Shown here: positions 1 through 10,443 of the stretch, piece after piece | How positions within the stretch are numbered: the stretch's first letter is position 1 | Layout: the number at the start of each line of letters is the position of its first letter | Source: PNOJ01 sp016706845 | GTDB taxonomy: Bacteria > Krumholzibacteriota > Krumholzibacteriia > LZORAL124-64-63 | Direction of reading: 5' to 3' | Assembly (NCBI GenBank): GCA_016706845.1 | Contig: JADJIV010000012.1 | Location: forward strand, 1-64,000 | Length of the DNA stretch: 64,000 bases | Position numbers and translations under genes: made by a program | The notes under the pieces: generated by a model | Database searches by the model: none | Told to the model about the DNA's origin: nothing | What the model saw: the letters and a program-made list of their open reading frames with translations, nothing else

Positions 1-1
1 G

Positions 2-655
2 CTCGAGCAGATCGACGGCCTGGAGCGGATCCGCTTCCTGACCGGCCACCCCTGCGACATGACCGACGACCTGATCCGCACCATCGCCGACCTGGACAAG
101 ACCTGCCCCTGGCTCCACGTACCGGCCCAGAGCGGCAGCGACGCCGTCCTGCGCCGGATGAAGCGCCTCTACACCCGGGACCGGTACCTGGCGATGGTCG
201 CCACCGCCCGTCGCTGGATCCCGGACGTGACCTTCAGCGGCGACATCATCGTGGGCTTCCCCGGAGAAACCGACGCGGACTTCCGACGGACGCTTGAGTT
301 GGTGCGGGAGGTCCGCTACGATCTGCTCTTCAGCTTCAAGTACTCCGAGCGGCCGGGCACGCCCGCGGCCAAGCTCGCCGACGACGTGCCGCCCGAAGCC
401 AAGAAAGAGCGTCTGGCCGAATTGATGGCGGTCCAGGACGCGATCTGGGATGATCTGGCCGCAGCCCAGACGGGCGCCGTCTGGGAGGTCGCCGTGGAGG
501 CGGAGGCGCGCCGTCCCGCCGGCAGCTGGCGGGCGCGGACCCCGAACAACCGCAAGGTGCTGCTGCACGGCGGCGACCACCGGCCCGGCGATCTGGTCCG
601 GGTCCGGGTGACCGGCTGCGAGGCGTCGACGTTCGAGGCGGAACCCATCAACTGA
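2..655 (+). CDS. miaB: tRNA-2-methylthio-N6-dimethylallyladenosine synthase MiaB, C-terminal part (5' end outside window)
   Basis: This is the C-terminal part of a radical-SAM methylthiotransferase that adds the 2-methylthio group to i6A37 of tRNAs reading UNN codons. The frame is open from base 2, before the first ATG at 59, so the gene enters from outside and its N-terminal domain and iron-sulfur cysteines are not visible. What is visible is the end of the radical-SAM barrel (HVPAQSGSDAVLRRM, then DIIVGFPGET), a family signature, followed by a C-terminal TRAM-like domain ending at the TGA. The related RimO is less likely because of the YTRDRYLAMV-type spacing, but it cannot be excluded without the N-terminus. 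miaA, which makes the i6A substrate, lies 8.6 kb downstream on the same strand. Confidence 0.85.
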   Translation, partial: LEQIDGLERIRFLTGHPCDMTDDLIRTIADLDKTCPWLHVPAQSGSDAVLRRMKRLYTRDRYLAMVATARRWIPDVTFSGDIIVGFPGETDADFRRTLELVREVRYDLLFSFKYSERPGTPAAKLADDVPPEAKKERLAELMAVQDAIWDDLAAAQTGAVWEVAVEAEARRPAGSWRARTPNNRKVLLHGGDHRPGDLVRVRVTGCEASTFEAEPIN

Positions 656-661
656 CGAGGT

Positions 662-982
662 GTGGCCGTGTGGATCTTCAAGGGGATCATCATCCTGCTG
701 GCCGTGATCACGCTGGCCGTCTTCTTCGCGCAGAACAGCTCCCAGAGCGTGGACCTGCGCCTGCTGCACTGGCAGTGGCTGCAGATCCTCCTGTATATGG
801 TGCTGGTCGGCTCCTTCCTGGCCGGGATCCTGGTGAGCCTGATCGTCGGCGGCGTGCGCGAGCTGGGCCTGCGCACGCGCATGCACCGCCTGGGCCGCGA
901 ACTGAAGAACCGCGATCGCGAGATCGCCGAGCTGCGCACGATGCCCCTGCAGGACATGGATCTGTTCAAGGAGGAGGACTGA
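662..982 (+). CDS. LapA-type (DUF1049) small inner-membrane protein
   Basis: A protein of 106 residues with two hydrophobic segments (about residues 4-22 and 42-64) and a basic coiled tail (about 70-95), the layout of the LapA/DUF1049 family. The sequence AVFFAQNSSQSVDLRLLHW after the first segment is typical of that family. In proteobacteria LapA works with LapB (YciM) at the inner membrane to control LpxC turnover and LPS synthesis. The next gene, one base downstream, is a LapB-like TPR protein, so the pair is conserved here. The start is a GTG at 662, six bases after the miaB stop; a second GTG at 668 is possible. Confidence 0.75.
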   Translation: MAVWIFKGIIILLAVITLAVFFAQNSSQSVDLRLLHWQWLQILLYMVLVGSFLAGILVSLIVGGVRELGLRTRMHRLGRELKNRDREIAELRTMPLQDMDLFKEED

Positions 983-983
983 C

Positions 984-2216
984 ATGGGCAACGCCGAACC
1001 CCTGCTGCTGGGCACCGCGCTGCTGGCTCTGGTGGCCGCGGCGCTCGGCCTGATCTGGCGCGGACGCAAGGCCAAGCCGGAGCAGGAGGACAGCTACACC
1101 CGCGGCCTGGAGCTGTGGCTGGCCGGCGACCTGCCGGCGGCCACCGAGGCCCTGCGCGACGCCATCGCCCGCGACCCCGACGCGGTCGACCCCTACCTGC
1201 AGCTCGGCAACCTGCTGCGCAAACGCGGGGAGGCCCAGCGGGCCATGGCCCTGCACCGCGGCCTGGCGGCGCGCCCTTCCCTGGCGCCGCAGAAGCGGAT
1301 CTCGGTCACGCTCGCGCTGGTCGAAGACCTGCTCGTCCTGAAACGCTGGCAGGAGGCCGGCGAGCTCCTGGACGAACTGCAGCGCCACAATCTGACGTCG
1401 GCGCGCTACTGGTCGGCCCGCTTCCGCCAGGCCCTGGGCCGGGGCGACGAATCGACCGCGGCCCGCACCCTGCGCGAGGCCGCGCGCCGCACCGCCCCCA
1501 ACGAGCGCCAGATGTTCCGGGACCGCCACGAGTCCTTCCAGCTGGACCGCGGCGTGCGCGCCGCCCTGCGCGGCGACTTCAGCGACGCCCGCCGCTACGC
1601 CCGCAACGTCGCCGACGGCAGCCCGCGCGCCGCGGCGTCGATGTTCGTCCAGGCCCTCTCGCGGCTGGGCGAGGAGGAGCACGAGCGCGCGGCCGAGGTC
1701 GCCACCGAGGGTCTCCTGAAGGCGCCCGAACTGGTGCACCTATTCCTGCCGGTGCTGCAGCGCTCCCTGCTGGCCACCGGCCAGTACAGCCGTGTCGTGC
1801 CCATCCTGGAGTCGGCCTGCCGCAATCCCAACGCGCCGCCGGAACTGTGGATCGCCCTGGCCCTGCTGCACGAGAAGATGGGCGACCGCGAGATGGCCGT
1901 GCAGGTCTTCGAGGAGAAGGCGGGCGATCCCCGTCTGACGCCGGCGGTCGCTTCGCCGCTGCTGCGCGCCCTGGTCAACGACCTGCCGGACAGCGATTTC
2001 ACGCGCATCTGGCTGACGCTGGCCAAGCCCGAAGCCGCCTCGGCCTGGGCCTGCCGCAACTGCGGCGCCGCCCACGACGGGATGCGCTGGTACTGCCCCG
2101 AATGCGGCGCTTTCGATTCCGTGGGACCGGCCGCGCCGCGGCCGCCCGAGCCCGCCCAGCCCCGGCTGCGCTCGCCGCGGCAGCTGATCGAGGCCCCGGA
2201 GGCCGCCGCGCCATGA
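984..2216 (+). CDS. LapB/YciM-like TPR protein with C-terminal zinc ribbon
   Basis: A protein of 410 residues: one N-terminal membrane helix (residues about 5-22), tetratricopeptide-like helical repeats through most of the protein, and a rubredoxin-like zinc ribbon near the end built from two CxxC knuckles (CRNCG and CPECG, about residues 353-375). This order (TM anchor, TPRs, rubredoxin-type domain) is diagnostic of LapB/YciM, the heat-shock protein that presents LpxC to FtsH. A proline-rich tail follows the ribbon. It sits directly behind the LapA-like gene and its stop overlaps the next start (ATGA), so the three genes are probably one transcript. Confidence 0.78.
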   Translation: MGNAEPLLLGTALLALVAAALGLIWRGRKAKPEQEDSYTRGLELWLAGDLPAATEALRDAIARDPDAVDPYLQLGNLLRKRGEAQRAMALHRGLAARPSLAPQKRISVTLALVEDLLVLKRWQEAGELLDELQRHNLTSARYWSARFRQALGRGDESTAARTLREAARRTAPNERQMFRDRHESFQLDRGVRAALRGDFSDARRYARNVADGSPRAAASMFVQALSRLGEEEHERAAEVATEGLLKAPELVHLFLPVLQRSLLATGQYSRVVPILESACRNPNAPPELWIALALLHEKMGDREMAVQVFEEKAGDPRLTPAVASPLLRALVNDLPDSDFTRIWLTLAKPEAASAWACRNCGAAHDGMRWYCPECGAFDSVGPAAPRPPEPAQPRLRSPRQLIEAPEAAAP

Positions 2217-2996
2217 TCCGGCTCGTCGGCGCGCTCCTGCTGCTGCTCGTCGCAGTGCCCGTCCGGGCCCAGGAGGGGACGGCCGGGGATTGGACGGCGG
2301 TCGAGCGCCTGTTCCGCGCCGGCGATTACGAAACGGCGCGCGGGCCGCCGCGCTCTCGCCGCCGCCGCCCCCCGCTCCCTGGACGGCCTGCTCTGGAACT
2401 ACCGGCTGGCTACCGACCCGGTCCAGGCGGCCGTCCTGCGGGAGAAGCTCCTGGCCCACGACGATCTGGACCCGCCGGTCCGGCGCGCCCTGCTGCTGGA
2501 CGCCGCCTGGACCTCCTACGCCCAGGGCGAGCCCAGCCAGGGTTTCGCCTACCTCCCCGCGAAGGACCCGGCCGCCAAGAAGCCCCAGCCTGCGTCGCGC
2601 CTGCTGGCGGGGCTGCTGCACCGCGCGGCGGGCGACGAGGCGATGGCCGAGTCCGTCCTCGCCCAGGCGCCCGAGGACGACCCCGAACTGCCCTGGATCC
2701 TGCTGCTGCGTGGGCGCAAGGCGGCGGCCTTCGGCGATCCGGGTCTGGCCCGGCGCTGCCTCGACGCCGAAGAGGGCGGCGGCGCGCCGTCCGACGCGGA
2801 CCTGATGGCGGCCCGCTGGCAGCTCGAGCGCGAGCAGGACGCCCGGCTCGCCGACCGGATCGCCCGCGAGCTGGAACGGTCGTACCCGCGTTCGCCCGCG
2901 CTGGACCTCGTGCGCGGTCTGCAGCGCCAGCGCCTCGAGTTGGCCCTGATGGACGCGGCGTCTTCCAGCCCCGCGCCGCCTCCGCCCGCGTCGACG
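2213..2996 (+). pseudogene. Exported hypothetical protein, frameshifted near 2340, then open into mutS
   Basis: The ATG at 2213 overlaps the lapB-like stop and opens with a clear signal peptide (MIRLVGALLLLLVAVPVRA) followed by a TPR-like stretch (DWTAVERLFRAGDYETA). Coding character then moves one frame forward at the GC-rich stretch 2336-2346 and continues as a leucine- and alanine-rich helical protein up to about 2990. One extra base, for example a G in the GGG at 2342-2344, would explain the jump. In its second frame the gene has no stop before the mutS ATG at 2997, so as sequenced it reads straight into MutS. A TGA at 2998 in another frame suggests a second indel. No family was recognised; it may be a periplasmic helical-repeat protein. 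Confidence 0.5.
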
Positions 2997-5648
2997 ATGA
3001 CCGACAACACCAAAACGACGACCAAGCTGACGCCGATGCTGGCCCAGTACCTGGACATCAAGGCCGCCCATCCCGGCACCCTGCTGCTGTTCCGCATGGG
3101 AGACTTCTTCGAGACGTTCTTCGACGACGCCAAGATCCTGGCCGAAGTCTGCAACGTCACCCTCACGACCCGCGACCGCAACAGCGACCACCCGGTGCCC
3201 CTGGCCGGCGTGCCCCACCATGCCCTGGACGTCTACCTGTCGCGCCTGCTCGCCGCCGGGCTCACCGTGGCGATCTGCGAGCAGACCGAGGACCCGGCCC
3301 AGGCCAAGGGCCTGGTCAAGCGCGAGGTCGTCGAGGTGATCAGCCCGGGCACCGCCACCGCCCCCGAGCTGCTGCCCGGTCCCGGCGGCATGGTCTGCCT
3401 GGCCTACCACCGCGGCGCCGCCGGCGAAGCGGGCTGGGCGACCCTGGACGCCTCCACGGGCGAATTCCGCTGCGGCCAGGAGGACGTCACGCTCCCCTCG
3501 CTCTGCGAGCGCTGCGCCGCGCGTGAGGTGATCCTGGCCGAGACCGTCGACGCCGAGGCGTTCCGCCGCTGGCGCGCGGGGCTGCCCGAGACCGTCCTGA
3601 GCGCCGTCAGCGCCGCCTGGTTCCACCCCGCGCTGGCCGCCGACACCCTGCGCGACCATTTCGGCGTGCGCGACCTGGACGCGTTCGGCCTCGCGGACGA
3701 TCGGACGTCGCTGGCCGTCAGCGCCGCGGGCGCCCTGCTGCGCTACCTCACCTCGCTGAATCTGAAGCGCCCCGCCCAGGTCGTCACCCTGCAGTTCGCT
3801 GCGCGCGGCGACCGCATGCTGCTGGACGAGGAGACGCTGCGCAACCTGGAGGTCTTCCGCACCCTGCGCGGCGAGCGCGGGCAGGGGACGCTCGTCCACC
3901 ACCTCGACCGCACCGCCACCCCGGCCGGCCGCCGCCTGCTGGAACGGCGGCTGGCGGAGCCCCTGACCGACCTGGACGCGCTCGCCTCCTGGCACCTCGG
4001 CGTCGCCGGCGCGCTGGACGACCGCGACTGGCGCGAACAGGTCCGGCGCCTGCTGAAGGGCGTCGGCGACCTCGACCGCGGGGCCGTGCGCGCCGCGTCG
4101 GGCCGCATCGGCCCGGCCGCGCTGCGTCAGCTCGGCGAATCCCTGCGCGCGGCGGGGGAGGCCGTGGCCGCGGTCCGCGGCGGCGGCCACGAGGCCCATC
4201 CGGCCGCCGCCTGGGTGCTCGGCACGCCCGATCCGTCCCCTCTGGCGACGCGCCTGCTGGCGACGCTCGCCGAGCAGCCGCCGGCGACGATGCGCCCCGG
4301 CGAAGTCGTGCGCCCCGGCGTCTCGGCGCAGCTCGACGCGGCCACGGCGGTGGCCAGCGACACGCGCGGATTCCTGGCGGCGCTGCAGGCCCGCGAACGC
4401 GAGCGCACCGGCATCTCGACGCTCAAGATCGGCTACAACCGGGTCTTCGGTTACTACTACGAGATCTCCAACCGGCACCTCGACAAGGTCCCGCCCGAGT
4501 TCACCCAGAAGCAGACGCTGGTCAACGCCGCGCGCTTCCGCACCGAGGAGCTGTCGGCCGCCGAACAGACCATCCTGGACGCGGAAGAGTGCATGGGGCG
4601 GCTCGAGGCCGAGATCTTCGCCTCCCTGCTCGCCGACGTGACGGCGGGCCTGGAAGCGATCCGCGAGCTGTCCGCGCGCGTGGCCGAGATCGACCTGCTG
4701 TTCGCGTTCGCCGAGCTGGCCGAGCGGCACCGTTACGCGCGGCCCGTCTGCGACGACTCGCTGGTGCTGGACATCGTCGACGGCCGCCACCCGGTGGTCG
4801 AGCAGCTGCTGGAAGGCGAGTTCATCCCCAACGACGCCCTGCTGGACGGCGACGTGCGCCAGGTGCTGCTGCTGACCGGCCCCAACATGGGCGGCAAGAG
4901 CACCTACCTGCGCCAGGTCGCGCTGCTGGTGCTGATGGCTCAGGCGGGCAGCTTCGTGCCGGCCGCCCGCGCCCGCATCGGCGTCGCCGACCGCATCTTC
5001 ACGCGGGTCGGCGCCGGCGACAACGTGGCCCGGGGCCAGTCGACCTTCTACGCGGAGATGAGCGAGACCGCGCGCATCCTGCACCAGATGTCCCGGCGCA
5101 GCCTGGTCGTGCTGGACGAGGTCGGCCGCGGCACCTCCACCTACGACGGCCTTTCGCTGGCCTGGGCCATCACCGAGTTCCTCCACCACGACGACGGCCC
5201 GCGACCGCGCACGATCTTCGCGACCCACTACCACGAGCTGACCGCCCTGGACCGGACGTTGCCGCGCCTGGTCAACCTGCGCCTCGAGGTGCGCGAGTGG
5301 CAGGGGAGCATCATCTTCCTGCACGCGGTCAAGCCCGGCTGCAGCGACAAGAGCTACGGGATCCACGTCGCCCGCCTGGCCGGCGTGCCCGAGCCGGTGC
5401 TGCGCCGCGCCGAGGAACTGCTGGCGCTGTTCAGCAGCGAAGACGCGCGCACCCTGGCGCCCGAGCGCCTGCCCGGCGCGCCCGGTTTCTCCCTGGCGGC
5501 GGACCGCCCGGCCGCGGCCTCGCGGCAACTCTCCCTGTTTTCCGACGGCGAGCGCGACGCACTGGACGCGCTGCGCGACCTGGACCTCGAGGGGATCAGT
5601 CCCATGGACGCCTTCCTCTGGCTGGCCCGCATCAAAAAGCAACTTTAA
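2997..5648 (+). CDS. mutS: DNA mismatch repair protein MutS
   Basis: The mismatch-recognition ATPase, 883 residues from the ATG at 2997. The mismatch-binding GDFFE motif is at about residues 35-39, the Walker A motif GPNMGGKST at about 627-635, and the Walker B/signature DEVGRGTSTYDG at about 704-715. The ATP-dependent clamp domain and the dimerisation tail are complete, and length matches bacterial MutS. The upstream frame is open without a stop, so an in-frame fusion is formally possible, but this start aligns with the usual MutS N-terminus (KLTPMLAQYLDIKAAHPG). mutL lies 1.8 kb downstream with one gene between them. Confidence 0.97.
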   Translation: MTDNTKTTTKLTPMLAQYLDIKAAHPGTLLLFRMGDFFETFFDDAKILAEVCNVTLTTRDRNSDHPVPLAGVPHHALDVYLSRLLAAGLTVAICEQTEDPAQAKGLVKREVVEVISPGTATAPELLPGPGGMVCLAYHRGAAGEAGWATLDASTGEFRCGQEDVTLPSLCERCAAREVILAETVDAEAFRRWRAGLPETVLSAVSAAWFHPALAADTLRDHFGVRDLDAFGLADDRTSLAVSAAGALLRYLTSLNLKRPAQVVTLQFAARGDRMLLDEETLRNLEVFRTLRGERGQGTLVHHLDRTATPAGRRLLERRLAEPLTDLDALASWHLGVAGALDDRDWREQVRRLLKGVGDLDRGAVRAASGRIGPAALRQLGESLRAAGEAVAAVRGGGHEAHPAAAWVLGTPDPSPLATRLLATLAEQPPATMRPGEVVRPGVSAQLDAATAVASDTRGFLAALQARERERTGISTLKIGYNRVFGYYYEISNRHLDKVPPEFTQKQTLVNAARFRTEELSAAEQTILDAEECMGRLEAEIFASLLADVTAGLEAIRELSARVAEIDLLFAFAELAERHRYARPVCDDSLVLDIVDGRHPVVEQLLEGEFIPNDALLDGDVRQVLLLTGPNMGGKSTYLRQVALLVLMAQAGSFVPAARARIGVADRIFTRVGAGDNVARGQSTFYAEMSETARILHQMSRRSLVVLDEVGRGTSTYDGLSLAWAITEFLHHDDGPRPRTIFATHYHELTALDRTLPRLVNLRLEVREWQGSIIFLHAVKPGCSDKSYGIHVARLAGVPEPVLRRAEELLALFSSEDARTLAPERLPGAPGFSLAADRPAAASRQLSLFSDGERDALDALRDLDLEGISPMDAFLWLARIKKQL

Positions 5649-5681
5649 GAAGTATTTCAGCGTGTCGCTGGGCCGCCGATG

Positions 5682-5687
5682 TATAAT
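5682..5687 (+). promoter_or_regulatory. Possible -10 element ahead of the GAF-like gene
   Basis: A perfect TATAAT lies 34 bases after the mutS stop and 33 bases before the likely ATG at 5721. No convincing -35 is seen at 16-18 bp (the nearest is TTTCAG at 5655, with 21 bp spacing), so this is only a weak promoter call. Confidence 0.35.
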
Positions 5688-5720
5688 CCGCCCATCCTCA
5701 CCCCAACCGGACGGCCCGCC

Positions 5721-7379
5721 ATGTGGAACGTCGCTTTCTTCATGCCCGCGCAGCGGGACGTGCCGTTGCTCGTCGAGGCGACGCAGCGCGACGACGTCCG
5801 CGTGCTCGGCGTGGTCGCACCCGACCGCGCCGCGCCCGCCGCCGCCCTGGCCGAAGTGATGGGGATGGCGGTCTGGTCGGACCTGGCGGAAGCCCCCTTC
5901 CCCCGCGACACCCTGCTGGTCGAGCTGGCGGACGCCGCCGCCGCCGACTGTCCGCTCGGGCAGGACCTGCCGGATGCAGCCATCGCCCGCGGCTGGCGAC
6001 GCCTGGGCGGCGACGATTTCCGCGGCCTGCTGCACCCCGCAATTGCGGAATCGGCGCCGGATGAAGACGCCGCACAGGACCCGCGCCCGCAACGGAGTTC
6101 CGAAGCCGAGGCGTTCGTCCGCTCCCTGGACCGCGACCTCGCCGATCTCGCCGGCGGCGTGCAGGACCTGCCGGGGATCCTGGCGGCCTGGACCGCGACG
6201 CTGGCCCTGCGCCTCGACGCGCGCCACGCCACGCTGGCGCTGCTGCGCACGGACGGTTCCCTCCTGCTGGCCGAAGGCACGCCGACGGGGGAGACCAGGA
6301 TCGAGGACGCGGACGCCGGCGCAACTCCCTGGCGCGAGGTCTTCGCCGGGGAGCGGCAACTGGTGGCCACCGAGCAGGGAGTCGACGACGGTTGGCAACT
6401 GACCGCCTGGCCGCTGATGTCCCTGGACGAGGGACCGCGGACCTCCGCCCCCCGCGCCGCCCTCGCCGTCGGCCACGCCGGCGCCGCCGCGGCCGCCCGT
6501 TTCCAGGCGCTCGGCACGATCCTGGCGCCCGCATTGGGACTGCGCTGCGAACTGCTGCGGCGGCAGACGGAGCACGCCGTCCTGGCCGCCCGTTTCGACG
6601 AGGTGACGACGGCGGCGACGGCGTTGACCGCGGCGCCCGGCGTCGCGCTGCACGATCTGGCGGACGCGCTGCGGCACTGTTGCGGCGCGATCGAGGTGGA
6701 GCGCCGACCGGCGGACGCCGATCCCCTCTGCGCCGGGATCGCGCCCGGGCAGTGGCTGTCCTTCGCGACGCCCGGCACTCTGCCGCGTCTGCTGCTGCGC
6801 GCCGGGGACTTCTGCTGGGACCTGCGCGGCAAGCAGCGTCTGCACGCCTGGGACGCCGCTCATTTCACCGGCGACGATGCCGCCGCGGCGGGGTTGTTGC
6901 TGGCCGCGACCTGCCGCGGCCCGGTGGCGGCGCCGCCGATCCGCCCCGAGCCCGCTCCCCATCCGGAGGCCGGGAACAGCCGGGCTCCCGCCGTCGCTCC
7001 CGCCGTTCCGGAAGCGCTCCTGGACCTGCTGGCGCGGGAGATGGACCGCGCCGACCGCTACCACGGCGCCTTCTCGCTGTCGGCCTTCCGGGCGGCGGCG
7101 AACCTGGGTCCCCATCTGAGCCGCCTCGCCGCCCGGCTGCGCTCCTCCGACCGCGTCTTCTGCCACGACCCCGGCACGCTGCTGGTCTTCGCGCCCGACG
7201 AGAACCACGCCGTCGCCCAGCTCGAGCAGCGGGTTCGCGACGCGCTGCCGGATCTGGCCGGAAACGCCGGCCTGCGCATGAGATCCGGGCGCGCCCTCTA
7301 CCCGGGCCGCTTCACTTCGCCTTCCGATCTGGTGGCGGCCGCCCTGGCCGCACTCGAGGCCGACGCTCACGGCGATTGA
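5721..7379 (+). CDS. Hypothetical protein with GAF-like centre and degenerate GGDEF-like end
   Basis: About 552 residues from the ATG at 5721 (an earlier in-frame ATG at 5679 overlaps the -10-like sequence). The N-terminus (about 1-110) resembles a nucleotide-binding or oxidoreductase-like fold (VRVLGVVAPD). Residues about 130-290 look like a GAF-type sensor (LALRLDARHATLALLRTDGSLLLAEG). The last about 140 residues (MDRADRYHGAFSLSAFR through GRALYPGRFTSPSDLVAAA) have the shape of a GGDEF-family domain without a GGDEF signature, so it is probably not catalytic. It stands alone between mutS and mutL with promoter-like sequences on both sides. No known repair family was recognised. Confidence 0.6.
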   Translation: MWNVAFFMPAQRDVPLLVEATQRDDVRVLGVVAPDRAAPAAALAEVMGMAVWSDLAEAPFPRDTLLVELADAAAADCPLGQDLPDAAIARGWRRLGGDDFRGLLHPAIAESAPDEDAAQDPRPQRSSEAEAFVRSLDRDLADLAGGVQDLPGILAAWTATLALRLDARHATLALLRTDGSLLLAEGTPTGETRIEDADAGATPWREVFAGERQLVATEQGVDDGWQLTAWPLMSLDEGPRTSAPRAALAVGHAGAAAAARFQALGTILAPALGLRCELLRRQTEHAVLAARFDEVTTAATALTAAPGVALHDLADALRHCCGAIEVERRPADADPLCAGIAPGQWLSFATPGTLPRLLLRAGDFCWDLRGKQRLHAWDAAHFTGDDAAAAGLLLAATCRGPVAAPPIRPEPAPHPEAGNSRAPAVAPAVPEALLDLLAREMDRADRYHGAFSLSAFRAAANLGPHLSRLAARLRSSDRVFCHDPGTLLVFAPDENHAVAQLEQRVRDALPDLAGNAGLRMRSGRALYPGRFTSPSDLVAAALAALEADAHGD

Positions 7380-7405
7380 CGCTGCGGCGTCGCCCCCGTT
7401 ATCTT
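7376..7405 (+). promoter_or_regulatory. Sigma-70-type promoter of mutL
   Basis: TTGACG at 7376-7381, an 18 bp spacer, then TATCTT at 7400-7405. The -35 overlaps the stop codon of the preceding gene. mutL starts at 7448, about 35 bases after the predicted transcription start. The TATCTT -10 is shared with the tRNA-Gly promoter at 10235. Confidence 0.65.
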
Positions 7406-7447
7406 GTCCTGCCGCACCCCGCGAGGCCCGCAACCCGACAGGACGCC

Positions 7448-9274
<1,827 letters not shown>

Positions 9275-9275
9275 G

Positions 9276-10220
9276 GTGGCCGACGCCGCGATCCACGGCA
9301 TCTGCCCGGTGATCGCCGGCCCGACCGCCGTCGGCAAGACCGCCCTGGTGGTCGCGTTGGCCGCGCGCTTCCCGATCGAGATCATCTCGCTCGACAGCCG
9401 GCAGATCTACCGCGGCCTGCGCCTCGGCACCGCGCAACCCGACGCGGCCGAGCTCGCCGCCTGCCCGCACCACCTCGTGGATTTCCTGCCGCCGCAGGAG
9501 CGCTATTCCGCCCGCCGCTTCCGCGACGATTTCCAGCGCGTCGCGGCCGGGATCCGCGCGCGCGGCCGCCTCCCGGTGCTCGTCGGCGGCGCGGGCCTCT
9601 ACCTGACCGCGGTGCGCGACGGTCTGTTCACGCTGCCGACCGATCCCGCCGCCCTGGCCCAGGTGCGTCACGAGCTGGACGCGCTGCCCGACGACGAGAT
9701 CCGCGCGCGCCTGCTCGCCGAGGATCCCGCGAGCTGGGCGCGCATCCACGCGCGCGACCGCTACCGCAGCCAGCGCGCCCTGGAGATCCGCCGGCTGGCG
9801 GGGGAGTCCATGAGCGACCTGATGGCCGCCCGACAGCCAGACCCGGCGCTGGGCTGGGACTACCCGCTCGTGGTGCTCGACCGCGACCGCGAGGACCTGC
9901 GCGCGCGCATCGCCGCGCGTCTGCAGGCCATGCTCGCGGCGGGCTGGCTCGAGGAAACGGCCGGCCTGGCGGCGCGTCACGGCGCGGACTGCCCGGGCCT
10001 GCGTACGCTGGGCTACCGCGAACTCGCCGCCCACCTCGCCGGCGAATCGGACCTCGCAGCGGCGCTCGCGCTGGTGGAACTGCGCACCGGCCAGTACGCC
10101 AAGCGGCAGCAGACCTGGTTCCGGGCCCAGCCCCGGCTGCTCTGCGGCCCGCCGGACGATCCGGCCCTGCGGGACGAGGCGGCGCGGCTCCTGGCGCGCG
10201 CCTGCGCAGGTGCGGGATGA
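9276..10220 (+). CDS. miaA: tRNA dimethylallyltransferase MiaA
   Basis: Transfers the dimethylallyl group from DMAPP to A37 of UNN-decoding tRNAs. 314 residues, the normal length. The P-loop GPTAVGKTAL is at about residues 11-20, DSRQIYRGL follows at about 36-44, and VGGAGLYLTAV at about 107-117; all three are family signatures. The start is a GTG one base after the mutL stop. Its product is the substrate of MiaB, encoded at the left edge of the window. Confidence 0.95.
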   Translation: MADAAIHGICPVIAGPTAVGKTALVVALAARFPIEIISLDSRQIYRGLRLGTAQPDAAELAACPHHLVDFLPPQERYSARRFRDDFQRVAAGIRARGRLPVLVGGAGLYLTAVRDGLFTLPTDPAALAQVRHELDALPDDEIRARLLAEDPASWARIHARDRYRSQRALEIRRLAGESMSDLMAARQPDPALGWDYPLVVLDRDREDLRARIAARLQAMLAAGWLEETAGLAARHGADCPGLRTLGYRELAAHLAGESDLAAALALVELRTGQYAKRQQTWFRAQPRLLCGPPDDPALRDEAARLLARACAGAG

Positions 10221-10234
10221 GCGCCGCAGCAGGC

Positions 10235-10264
10235 TTGACAGCGCCCTTGAGGCCGGACTATCTT
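10235..10264 (+). promoter_or_regulatory. Sigma-70 promoter of tRNA-Gly
   Basis: A perfect TTGACA at 10235-10240, an 18 bp spacer and TATCTT at 10259-10264. The tRNA begins at 10277, exactly where a short leader would end. Strong match to the primary-sigma consensus. Confidence 0.75.
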
Positions 10265-10276
10265 GCTGATCCTGGA

Positions 10277-10352
10277 GCGGGCTTAGCTCAGTTGGTAGAG
10301 CATCAGCTTCCCAAGCTGAGGGTCGCGGGTCCGAATCCCGTAGCCCGCTCCA
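10277..10352 (+). tRNA. tRNA-Gly (anticodon CCC)
   Basis: Full cloverleaf: acceptor GCGGGCT pairs with AGCCCGC, D arm GCTC...GAGC, anticodon stem TCAGC/GCTGA around loop TTCCCAA (anticodon CCC), T arm GCGGG/CCCGT with TCCGAAT. The CCA end is encoded (10350-10352). A promoter lies just upstream and a hairpin terminator just downstream, so it is a monocistronic unit. Confidence 0.95.
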
Positions 10353-10367
10353 ACCAGATCGACGGGG

Positions 10368-10396
10368 AACGGGTTGCGGTGACGCGGCCCGTTTTC
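10368..10396 (+). terminator. Terminator of tRNA-Gly, overlapping a promoter for the DUF512 gene
   Basis: AACGGG at 10368-10373 pairs with CCCGTT at 10388-10393, followed by TT. The same hairpin occurs after tRNA-Pro at 15453. Inside it TTGCGG (10374) with 18 bp to TATCCT (10398-10403) forms a plausible promoter for the gene starting at 10444. Confidence 0.6.
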
Positions 10397-10443
10397 CTAT
10401 CCTGCCTGGGACCGAGCGCGCCCACCCCAGCCGGACGGACACC

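Noticed and set aside
1740..7433. A 1897-codon open frame on the minus strand opposite mutS and its neighbours
   Set aside because: Low-complexity Gly/Arg/Gln composition typical of the antisense of GC-rich genes; the plus strand holds mutS with clear motifs.
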